Below are positions 35,269 to 43,166 of a stretch of 64,000 nt of DNA, one piece after another. Source of the stretch: Phaeobacter bryozoorum (GTDB taxonomy: Bacteria > Pseudomonadota > Alphaproteobacteria > Rhodobacterales > Rhodobacteraceae); assembly GCF_041893525.1 (NCBI RefSeq), contig NZ_CP169068.1. One strand, given 5' to 3'. Made by a program: the position numbers and the translations under genes. Within the stretch, counting starts at the first letter, position 1, and every line of letters starts with the position of its first letter. The notes under the pieces were generated by a model. That model did not search any database, was not told the DNA's origin, and was given only the letters and a program-made list of their open reading frames with translations.

Positions 35269-36633
35269 ATGATGCAAGATATTTTTGGCCAGGACACCAG
35301 CCTGACAAACGCCGCGGCGCTCGAGAACTGGAACTGCGTTCAGATGGGGGTGTTGTCTCACGGCGCTGCCGCGCCGCAACATCTGGGCGCCCTGCTGGAG
35401 GCTGCACCGGAGTTTGCCATGGCCCAGGCGGCCAAGGGCATGTTTGTGCTGCTGCTGGGTCGGGCAGAACTGATGCAGGCCGCACGGGACGCCTATGCCG
35501 CGGCCAAGGCCGCCGAGGATGGTGCTTTGCCACGCGAACGCCACTATATCGCTGCGCTCGGTGCTTGGCTGGAGGGCCGTCCATCGCTGGCGATTGCAGA
35601 GATGGAGACCGTGCTGCGCAGCCACCCCGAGGACGCGCTGGCGATGAAGCTGAGCCACGCGATCCGCTTCATCCTGGGCGACAGCGCCGGTATGCGCCGG
35701 TCGATCGAGCGGGTCCTGCCCGCCTATGCGCCGGATCACGCCGGACGCGGTTACCTGCTTGGATGCCACGCCTTTTCGCTGGAGGAAACCGGCGCTTATG
35801 ACCTGGCCGAAGCAACCGGGCGTCAGGCGCTCTGGATGGCACCGGATGATGCCTGGGGCCTGCATGCGGTGGCCCATGTCCATGATATGACGGGCAACTC
35901 CCGTGCCGGGCTTGACTGGCTGACCGGTCGCGAAGAGGCCTGGGCGCATTGCAACAACTTTCGCTACCACGTCTGGTGGCACAAGGCGCTGATGCATCTG
36001 GATCAGGGGCAGACCGAACAGGTGCTGGCGCTATACGATCACGAGATCCGCAAAGACAAAACCGATGATTACCGTGACATTTCCAACGCCACCTCACTGC
36101 TGATGCGGCTGGAGCTGGAGGGCGTTGCAATCGGTGACCGCTGGGAAGAACTCGCAGAACTCTGTGCCAACCGGACCGAAGACGGCTGCCTGATCTTTGC
36201 TGATCTTCACTATCTTCTTGCACTGGTGGGCGATGATCGCAAGGTTGAGGCTGGCCAGCTGGTGCAGCGGATCCACGCTGATGCGCGTCGCGGCGCCAGC
36301 GAGAGCGATGGCCGCATGGCAACGCCAGGCTGCGGCCTTGCGCTGGGGCTCGAGGCCTTTGGCGAAGGTAACTACAGCGAAGCCTTCGGCTATCTCGCCA
36401 GCGGACGCAGTTCCCTGCAACTGGCAGGGGGCAGCCATGCCCAGCGGGACGTTTTCGAACGCGTGACCATTGATGCGGGCATCCGCGCGGGGCGTCTGGA
36501 CGCGGTGGAGGCCATCCTCAACGAACGGCGCGCCCAGCGGGGCGGCGCCGAGGACAGCTATGCACAGGCGCGCCGTGCACTGATCGCTGCCGGACGTGGC
36601 GCGCCCTGCGCGCAAAGTGTCCCGGCAGAATAA
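35269..36633 (+). CDS. TPR-repeat protein, TTC38-like
   Basis: A 454-residue protein, almost all helical. It has tetratricopeptide-like repeats such as AMAQAAKGMFVLLLGRAELM, HAGRGYLLGCHAFSLEETGA and DAWGLHAVAHVHDMTGNSRA. The pattern of W and H residues (WGLHAVAHVHDM, HVWWHKALMHLDQG) matches the TTC38 family of conserved TPR proteins. There is no signal peptide, so it is probably cytoplasmic. The biochemical role is not known. Two ATG codons at 35269 and 35272 are possible; an earlier TTG is unlikely. It sits 23 bases before opgC, which may be coincidental. Confidence 0.82.
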   Translation: MMQDIFGQDTSLTNAAALENWNCVQMGVLSHGAAAPQHLGALLEAAPEFAMAQAAKGMFVLLLGRAELMQAARDAYAAAKAAEDGALPRERHYIAALGAWLEGRPSLAIAEMETVLRSHPEDALAMKLSHAIRFILGDSAGMRRSIERVLPAYAPDHAGRGYLLGCHAFSLEETGAYDLAEATGRQALWMAPDDAWGLHAVAHVHDMTGNSRAGLDWLTGREEAWAHCNNFRYHVWWHKALMHLDQGQTEQVLALYDHEIRKDKTDDYRDISNATSLLMRLELEGVAIGDRWEELAELCANRTEDGCLIFADLHYLLALVGDDRKVEAGQLVQRIHADARRGASESDGRMATPGCGLALGLEAFGEGNYSEAFGYLASGRSSLQLAGGSHAQRDVFERVTIDAGIRAGRLDAVEAILNERRAQRGGAEDSYAQARRALIAAGRGAPCAQSVPAE

Positions 36634-36656
36634 CAAAAGTAAGGACACAACAGCCT

Positions 36657-37928
36657 ATGGCGACCATCTCGCCCTTTCCCGGTGCCAAGGGCACCGAGAC
36701 CACTCCAGTGGCCAATCGCCCGGTTGCCCCGCAATCGGACGCGCAGACCCGCGCGCTTCGCGATCCCCGGCTGGATTTCTACCGCGGCATTGCGATGTTC
36801 ATCATCCTGTGCGCTCATATTCCCGGGAACCGCTGGACCGGCTGGATTCCGGCCCGGTTTGGCTTCTCTGACGCGACGGAGATCTTTGTCTTCTGTTCGG
36901 GCATGGCCTCGGCAATCGCCTTTGGCGGCACCTTTGCCCGCCGCGGCTGGCTGATTGGCAGCGCCCGCGTGGTGTTTCGCTGCTGGCAAGTCTACTGGGC
37001 CCATATCGGCCTGTTTGTCTTTCTCGCCACCACCATGGCGGCGCTGGATCTCTACGGGGCTTTTGACAAGAGCTATATTGCCTCGCTGAACCTGTTGCCG
37101 TTCTTTGAAAACCCGGTGCCGCAGCTGGTTGGGCTGATGACGCTCAGCTACGTGCCAAACTACTTTGACATTCTGCCGATGTATCTCGTCGTGTTGGGGC
37201 TGATGCCGCTGATGATGGGGCTGGAACGCGTCGGCGTCTGGGCTGTGGCGGCCACCTCGATCGCGATCTGGCTGCTGGCCAACCCGTATATGATCGGCCT
37301 CGGGCCGAATGGGCTGTCGCTCTCCGCCGAACCCTGGTCGAGCCGCGAATGGTTTTTCAACCCCTTTGGCTGGCAGCTGCTGTTCTTCACCGGCTTTGCC
37401 TTCATGAAAGGCTGGCTGCCCGCCCCGCCGGTCTCACGCGGACTGATGATCATAGCCACGGCCTATCTGCTCCTGCTGGCGCCCTTCGGCTCCTGGAAAG
37501 TCTTCCTCTGGGTTGAAGCCTGGAACACCAGTCTGGCGGAGCTGATCCGACCGACCTGGCAGCTGACAGCCGAATGGCGGGAAAAAACCGACTTTGGCCT
37601 TTTGCGCTATGGCCATTTCCTGTCGCTGGCCTACCTCGGCTGGGTGGTTGCGGGCGAAGGCGGTCGCCGTCTGATCGCCTACGGGCGATCCACGCCCGCC
37701 CGGATCTGGGCCGTGCTGCTGTCGCTGATCACCAAAGTCGGTCAGCAATCGCTTGCGGTCTTTGTGTTTTCCATGGCGCTGGCTCGGTTGCTGGGCTTTG
37801 CCATGGATCTCACTGACAGGTCGATCATGACCACTGCATTTTTTAACCTCACCGGGTTTGGCCTGATCATCGGCTGCGCCTATATCGCTGCCTGGTTCAA
37901 ATCACATCCATGGAAAACCAAGAGATGA
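36657..37928 (+). CDS. opgC: OpgC, acyltransferase-family protein succinylating periplasmic glucans
   Basis: A 423-residue membrane protein with about ten helices. OpgC hallmarks are RDPRLDFYRGIAMFIILCAH near residue 35, the GFSDATEIFVFCSGMASAIA stretch, and the SHPWKTKR end. It adds succinyl groups to osmoregulated periplasmic glucans, making them anionic. Its stop overlaps the opgG start (ATGA), and opgG overlaps opgH the same way, so opgCGH is one translationally coupled operon. The Shine-Dalgarno is AAGGAC. Confidence 0.92.
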   Translation: MATISPFPGAKGTETTPVANRPVAPQSDAQTRALRDPRLDFYRGIAMFIILCAHIPGNRWTGWIPARFGFSDATEIFVFCSGMASAIAFGGTFARRGWLIGSARVVFRCWQVYWAHIGLFVFLATTMAALDLYGAFDKSYIASLNLLPFFENPVPQLVGLMTLSYVPNYFDILPMYLVVLGLMPLMMGLERVGVWAVAATSIAIWLLANPYMIGLGPNGLSLSAEPWSSREWFFNPFGWQLLFFTGFAFMKGWLPAPPVSRGLMIIATAYLLLLAPFGSWKVFLWVEAWNTSLAELIRPTWQLTAEWREKTDFGLLRYGHFLSLAYLGWVVAGEGGRRLIAYGRSTPARIWAVLLSLITKVGQQSLAVFVFSMALARLLGFAMDLTDRSIMTTAFFNLTGFGLIIGCAYIAAWFKSHPWKTKR

Positions 37929-39448
37929 AAGAATTCTCGCGACGCACCTTTCTGGCAACCGCCATGGCCAGCACGGCCCCGCTTGCGCTTGGCGCGCTGA
38001 CCTCGCCTGCGCGTGCGACCGGAGGCCCTGCATTCTCGCGCGAAACGGTTGTGGCGCTGGCGCGCGAGTTGGCGGCCGCCCCTTACGCGCCCCGGCCCAG
38101 CGTGCCGCAGGACTGGCAGGAGCAGACCTATGAGGAATACCAGACCCGCTGGTTCCGCAGCCGCGATGCGCTCTGGTCGAAGACCCCGCGCAGCTACAAT
38201 GTCGATTTCTTTCTGCCCGGCCTTTATTTCCCGCGCCCGGTCGAGATCTACACCGTGGAAAACGGCCTCGCCCAGCCGGTGGCCTTTGACCTGTCGCTGT
38301 TTGACAAAACCGACAAAGCCCCCGACCTCAGCGTCGACGACAGCCTCGGCTACTCCGGTTTCCGGCTGCGGACCGATCTAAAGGAACCCGGCAAGAAAAC
38401 GGAATTCTGCGTATTCCAGGGCGCGAGTTATTTCCGGGCCATCGGGGCTGCACACACCTATGGGTTGTCGGCGCGCGGCCTGGCGGTGAATACCGCTACC
38501 TCCAAGGGCGAAGAATTCCCTGAATTCACTGCCTTCTGGCTCGAAGCTCCAGTTCCCGGCCAAAAGAACATGATCGTCCATGCGCTGATGGATTCGCCGT
38601 CTGTCACCGGGGCCTACCGGTTTGACATACTGCCGGGGCAAGACACGGTGATGGATGTCGAGGCGCGCCTGTTTGCACGTGCGGAACTGGACAATATCGG
38701 GCTTGGACCACTCACCTCGATGTTCCTGTTTGATCAGACCAATCGCAACCGGTTTGACGATTTCCGCCCTGCGGTTCACGACAGCGACGGTCTGCTGGTG
38801 GTCAACGGCAACGGCGAGACCCTGTGGCGCCCACTGGCCAACCCCAAGACGCTGCAGCTGTCGTCCTTTGTCGATGAAAACCCGCGTGGCTTTGGCCTGA
38901 TGCAGCGCCCGCGGCTGCTGTCTGATTATGAGGATCTGGAAGCGCATTATCACCAGCGCCCGGCGCTCTGGGTTGAGCCGAAGGGTGATTGGGGCAAAGG
39001 CGCCGTCACGCTGGTCGAAATCCCGGCGGACAAGGAAATCTACGACAATATCGTGGCCTATTGGCGCCCCCGCGACAGCTACGCCCCTGGCTCAGAGATT
39101 GCCATTGACTATCGGCTGACCTGGGGCAACGGCCCGGATCTGCCGGTGCCACAGGTGATCAACACCGCCGCGGGCGCGCGCATCTTTGGTGATCCGGGTC
39201 GGATCATCACCATCGATTTCGCCGCCCATCCGCTGTTTGCCGGTGGCGTTGATGATCTAAAGGCGCATATCACGTCACCTCATGTCACCCCAACCGAAGG
39301 CGTCTTGCAGCAAAACCCGGAAACTGGCGGGGTGCGGTTGGCCTTCGCCTTTGACCCGGGCGAACGCGACCACGTCGAATTGCGCGCTGAACTGCGCAAG
39401 GATGATCAGCCCGCCTCCGAAGTCTGGCTTTACCGGTGGACCAAATGA
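37925..39448 (+). CDS. opgG: OpgG/OpgD, periplasmic glucan biosynthesis protein with a Tat signal
   Basis: A 507-residue MdoG-family protein. The N-terminus is a twin-arginine signal (FSRRTFLATAMASTAPLALG), which resembles E. coli OpgD rather than Sec-exported OpgG. Domain phrases are YEEYQTRWFRSRDALWSKTP, FFLPGLYFPRPVEIYTVENG and YGLSARGLAVNTATSKGEEF, with the C-terminal immunoglobulin-like domain at the end. It acts on the nascent glucan backbone in the periplasm. The start overlaps opgC by ATGA; an in-frame ATG 15 bases earlier would put five more residues ahead of the RR motif. Confidence 0.93.
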   Translation: MKEFSRRTFLATAMASTAPLALGALTSPARATGGPAFSRETVVALARELAAAPYAPRPSVPQDWQEQTYEEYQTRWFRSRDALWSKTPRSYNVDFFLPGLYFPRPVEIYTVENGLAQPVAFDLSLFDKTDKAPDLSVDDSLGYSGFRLRTDLKEPGKKTEFCVFQGASYFRAIGAAHTYGLSARGLAVNTATSKGEEFPEFTAFWLEAPVPGQKNMIVHALMDSPSVTGAYRFDILPGQDTVMDVEARLFARAELDNIGLGPLTSMFLFDQTNRNRFDDFRPAVHDSDGLLVVNGNGETLWRPLANPKTLQLSSFVDENPRGFGLMQRPRLLSDYEDLEAHYHQRPALWVEPKGDWGKGAVTLVEIPADKEIYDNIVAYWRPRDSYAPGSEIAIDYRLTWGNGPDLPVPQVINTAAGARIFGDPGRIITIDFAAHPLFAGGVDDLKAHITSPHVTPTEGVLQQNPETGGVRLAFAFDPGERDHVELRAELRKDDQPASEVWLYRWTK

Positions 39449-41352
39449 CCAATTTCTCCCTGACCCCACCGGAACAACCGCTGGCTATGCCAGAGCAGAA
39501 TTTCGGTGCCCATTTTCAGGATCACGCCTGCCCCTTACCCGGTGACAACGTGGCAACCGGCGGACAGCCCCGCGAGTCAAGCCAGCGTCAGGTGGCGCTA
39601 TGGCGTGTTCTGGCCTTCTCTCCGGCGATGGCCGCTACGGGGCTGTTGACCTGGGGTATGAAGGACTGGTTCGCGGCAGACGGGTTTTCCATGCTGGAGG
39701 TCGCACTTCTGGTGTTGATCGCGTTCAATTTCTTCTGGATCTGCTTTTCGGTCTCTACCGTTCTTCTGGGTCTCTGGGGCCTGTCCCAGCGCCCCCGCGC
39801 GCTGGGACGAGGCCGCCCGCAGCGGATGAAGGTCGCGCTCCTGATGCCGATCTACAACGAGGTCCCCTGGTATGTACTTGGCAATGCCCAATCCATGCTG
39901 GAAGAGCTGCACGCCCGTGGCGGTGTCCATGACTATGCAATGTTCATCCTGTCCGACACCCGTGACGATGCCATCGCCGCAGAGGAACGTGCCAGTGTCG
40001 AGGCCCTGCGCAGTATGCTCCCCGCAGGGGCCCAGCTCTATTATCGGCGCCGCGATGACAATGCAGGACGCAAGGTCGGCAATATCGCCGACTGGGTGCG
40101 CCGGTGGGGCGCCGGCTGGGACGCCATGCTGGTGCTCGATGCCGACAGCCTGATGACCGGGCGCGCCATTGCCCATCTGGCCGACGCGCTGGCCCGTGAT
40201 CCCGGCGCAGGTCTGATCCAGAGCTATCCGCAGCTGATCGGTGCGCATTCCGTCTTTGGCCGGATGCAGCAGTTTGCCAATGGCGTCTACGGCCTGGCTC
40301 TGGCCGAAGGTCTGGCCCGCTGGGCAGGGCATGAAGGCAACTACTGGGGGCATAATGCGATCATCCGTACCCGTGCCTTTGCCGCCTGTGCGGGGTTGCC
40401 GCCGCTGCGCTCTGTCTTTGGTGGTGAAAAGCTGATCATGAGCCATGATTTCGTGGAGGCCGGGCTGCTGCGTCGCGCCGGTTGGAGCGTTCAGTTCCTG
40501 CCCCGCATTCGTGGGTCTTACGAAGAAACTCCGCAGACGCTGATTGACCATGTGCTGCGGGATCGGCGCTGGTGTCAGGGCAATCTACAGCACCTGAACC
40601 TGCTCAACGCCAAGGGGTTTCGCGCCTTGTCACGCTTTCATCTGCTGCATGGGGCCATTGGCTACCTGATGGCGCCAGTCTGGTTCGCCCTGCTGGTGAT
40701 CTGGGCGCTCATCGGACGTGGCGAGGAAGCCTCGGTCCTGACCTATTTCAGTGAAACTAATCCGCTGATGCCCTCCTGGCCGGACATGTCAGAGCCGCGC
40801 CATGTGCTGGTGATCCTGCTCATCTATGCCATGCTGCTCGCCCCAAAGCTTCTGGCCGTGGCGGCGCTGCCGATGACCGGGAGCCGCTTCTCCGACTATG
40901 GCGGCGCGGGCGCCTTTGCCCTGTCACTGTTGACGGAAATCCTGCTCGCGATCCTTTATGCGCCGATCCTGATGGTTCAGCAGATGATCGCGGTGCTGCG
41001 CACCGCCTTTGGCCTCCAAAAGGGATGGGCGCCGCAGGCACGCGACGGTGGCAGCTACTCCTGGCGCACGCTGTTCACCTGCCACGCGCTGGAAACCGTC
41101 AGCGGCATCGCGCTGTGGACGGGAATTGCCGGCGTGGTATCCGTCTGGCTATTGCCAATCGCCGTATCGCTGATCCTTGCGGTGCCCCTGTCGGCCCTGT
41201 CGGGCGTACCGTTGCAGCGCTTTGCCAAAGCCCTTCTGGCCACCCGTGAGGTCCACAACGAGCCCCGCATCACCCGCATCGCCCGTGCCAGACGGGACAG
41301 GTTGCGCCTGGCATTGGAGCGATCCCCCGCCCATCCCACAGCCGCTGAGTAA
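39445..41352 (+). CDS. opgH: OpgH, inner-membrane glucosyltransferase for periplasmic glucans
   Basis: A 635-residue GT2-family enzyme. Two N-terminal helices (about residues 50-110) lead to the catalytic domain with LLMPIYNEVPWYVLGNAQSM, LSDTRDDAIAAEE, the metal site VLDADSLM, the acceptor region SHDFVEAGLLRRAGW and the RRWCQGNLQHLN motif; four to five helices follow. It polymerises UDP-glucose into beta-1,2-linked glucan and exports it. The start overlaps the opgG stop (ATGA). The GTG nine bases upstream is the longer alternative. No clear terminator follows. Confidence 0.95.
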   Translation: MTNFSLTPPEQPLAMPEQNFGAHFQDHACPLPGDNVATGGQPRESSQRQVALWRVLAFSPAMAATGLLTWGMKDWFAADGFSMLEVALLVLIAFNFFWICFSVSTVLLGLWGLSQRPRALGRGRPQRMKVALLMPIYNEVPWYVLGNAQSMLEELHARGGVHDYAMFILSDTRDDAIAAEERASVEALRSMLPAGAQLYYRRRDDNAGRKVGNIADWVRRWGAGWDAMLVLDADSLMTGRAIAHLADALARDPGAGLIQSYPQLIGAHSVFGRMQQFANGVYGLALAEGLARWAGHEGNYWGHNAIIRTRAFAACAGLPPLRSVFGGEKLIMSHDFVEAGLLRRAGWSVQFLPRIRGSYEETPQTLIDHVLRDRRWCQGNLQHLNLLNAKGFRALSRFHLLHGAIGYLMAPVWFALLVIWALIGRGEEASVLTYFSETNPLMPSWPDMSEPRHVLVILLIYAMLLAPKLLAVAALPMTGSRFSDYGGAGAFALSLLTEILLAILYAPILMVQQMIAVLRTAFGLQKGWAPQARDGGSYSWRTLFTCHALETVSGIALWTGIAGVVSVWLLPIAVSLILAVPLSALSGVPLQRFAKALLATREVHNEPRITRIARARRDRLRLALERSPAHPTAAE

Positions 41353-41478
41353 AAAAGACAGTTCAGGCGAAAATATCCACAATTTGCATTAAATTGAAAA
41401 CTTCGGCAGGAACCATCAGGTTTCGCCGGAATTTTTTATTGAGAATTCACAGCCGCCTCATCGACGCCATATGTTGCA

Positions 41479-42339
41479 CTACTGCGACAGCGGGCGATCC
41501 TCGAACCAATCGGCAAGCCATGCGGCCCAGCCCTCCGGCACCCGGTGCCCGCCGTCGAAAAGCACCACGTCGATATCTGCGCCTGTACCGCAGGCCCATC
41601 GGCGCCGCAGGGTGCCACCTTCAGATCCGCTGTGGCTTGGCGCATGTGTCGTGCAGCCGTTGGTATCGCGCCACAGCTCAAGCCCGGCAAAGATATCTCC
41701 CTGCTGAAAACGACGATTGCCAAGGTATCGGCCTTCCAGCGGCACCACCTCATCGCGCCATCCGTGAGTGTGCATCAAACGCACCGGACCGGTGCAGCTC
41801 TCAGGCTGCGGCCGCCAGAAACTGCCCGCAATCGTTGCGTAAGCGGCAAATTGATCGGGGGTTGCACAGGCCAGATAGCTGACCATGAAGGCACCTGCGG
41901 AAAATCCTGATAAAACAACGGATTTCCGGTCGATATTAAACCTATGTTCAGCATCTGCCAGCACCGCCTCAAAAAACGCGGATTCGTCGCGACCACCGAA
42001 ATCCGGCAAGAACGCCCAAGAGCGAGGGCCACCGGGATTGCGCGGCAGCGCCGTGGGGGCGATCACCGCGTAGCCCCGATCGTTCAACCCATCGACCATC
42101 GCGCGATTGCGCAGTGCAGCCTCACCCGACCCGCCGTAGCCGTGCAGGAACATCACCGCCGGCAGCGCTTTTTCATCGCCGGTATCCGGCAACACGATGT
42201 GATAGTCACCCCCGTCAATCTGGCAGGCATCGGCGAGGGGCCCGCATCCAGCCTGTAGCGCCGAGCCGAAAAGCAGGCTCGACAGAGCAACGCTTACGCC
42301 CGGCCAGAGGCGCCCCATACCTGCTATCACCCGTTTCAT
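41479..42339 (-). CDS. Exported alpha/beta-hydrolase, LpqC/PHB-depolymerase-like esterase
   Basis: A 286-residue protein with a signal-like N-terminus (RLWPGVSVALSSLLFGSALQ). The serine-hydrolase signature is GFSAGAF with VMFLHGYGGSGEAAL as oxyanion region; the catalytic His is in FDGGHRVPEGW. Several cysteines (ACQ, ATPD context, ESCTGP, GCTT, ACGTG) suggest disulfides, as in the LpqC/polyhydroxybutyrate-depolymerase-like group. The substrate is not readable. The ATG shares a base with the rhodanese gene stop (TGATG), so the two are coupled. The 126 bases before it on the plus side hold no gene. Confidence 0.83.
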   Translation of the reverse strand: MKRVIAGMGRLWPGVSVALSSLLFGSALQAGCGPLADACQIDGGDYHIVLPDTGDEKALPAVMFLHGYGGSGEAALRNRAMVDGLNDRGYAVIAPTALPRNPGGPRSWAFLPDFGGRDESAFFEAVLADAEHRFNIDRKSVVLSGFSAGAFMVSYLACATPDQFAAYATIAGSFWRPQPESCTGPVRLMHTHGWRDEVVPLEGRYLGNRRFQQGDIFAGLELWRDTNGCTTHAPSHSGSEGGTLRRRWACGTGADIDVVLFDGGHRVPEGWAAWLADWFEDRPLSQ

Positions 42340-42902
42340 CAGCCCTGCCCCGTCCAGCGCGCGACCGGCAGATTGCTGCGCAGCCATCCCGGCCCGGCGG
42401 CGGAGCCGAGCATCCCCTCCGGCACGTCGATCACATTTGTATAACCGGCCGCGTCCAGCGCCAGCGTCACCCGGGCGGAGCGCACACCGCGCGCGCAGAT
42501 CAGGGCCAGCGGCGCGCTGCGATCACCACCGGTGACGCGATCAAGCGCGGCCAGAAAATCCTCACGCCGCATGTCGATCTGATGGCTGCCCACTGGCACA
42601 CCGCTGGCCCGCCACTCACGCGGTGTGCGGATATCTACCAGGATCAGCTCCCCCGCCTTGGCCCTGGCAAATGCGTCCTCAACCGACAGGCGGGGACGGT
42701 CATGGGCCGGGGGTTGCCTGCGCCACCATGTATATCCACCGCCCCCCGCAATGGCGACCCCCGCGAAGGCCACACCGGCCTGCAGCAATCGACGCCGCGA
42801 GATCAACGGATCACCCGCCTCCGCCTCAGCTGCCGGGTCACTGTCCGCGCCATCAGTCTGAGGGCCGGAGTTATCTGACCGTTTTGATTGAGAATGCGAC
42901 AT
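42339..42902 (-). CDS. Tat-type or membrane-anchored rhodanese-domain protein
   Basis: A 187-residue protein. The acidic N-terminus is followed by a twin-arginine-like motif and helix (ISRRRLLQAGVAFAGVAIAG), with WWRRQPP after it. There is no obvious signal-peptidase site, so it may stay anchored with its domain outside the cytoplasm. The rhodanese domain has LILVDIRTPREWRASGVPVG and the active-site loop LICARGVRSAR with the catalytic cysteine in CARG. It would carry sulfane sulfur in the periplasm. Coupled to the esterase by TGATG. Confidence 0.85.
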   Translation of the reverse strand: MSHSQSKRSDNSGPQTDGADSDPAAEAEAGDPLISRRRLLQAGVAFAGVAIAGGGGYTWWRRQPPAHDRPRLSVEDAFARAKAGELILVDIRTPREWRASGVPVGSHQIDMRREDFLAALDRVTGGDRSAPLALICARGVRSARVTLALDAAGYTNVIDVPEGMLGSAAGPGWLRSNLPVARWTGQG

Positions 42903-43166
42903 CTGGCCTCTCCCCGCGCTGCCGGCGCCGTCCTACATGACCCAAGACCTAGCAGGTTCCTGCAAAGTGTTCAGCCTGAGACATCCCGCATGGTGATCAA
43001 GTTGTTGTCAACCTGACACCGGGCCGCGCCAAATTGCTGCGGCGGGCAAAAAACTCACCGGATCGCTGCCTTTGCAGGGTTTGCAGGCGCGGTCGGGGCT
43101 GGCACAGTTGCGAAAAATTGCTTAGGCACCAAACGATCTGGCCTTGTGCATGGAGGAGAACCGCAC

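Noticed and set aside
41394..41882. A plus-strand frame after opgH
   Set aside because: Mostly antisense of the esterase gene with no recognisable content.
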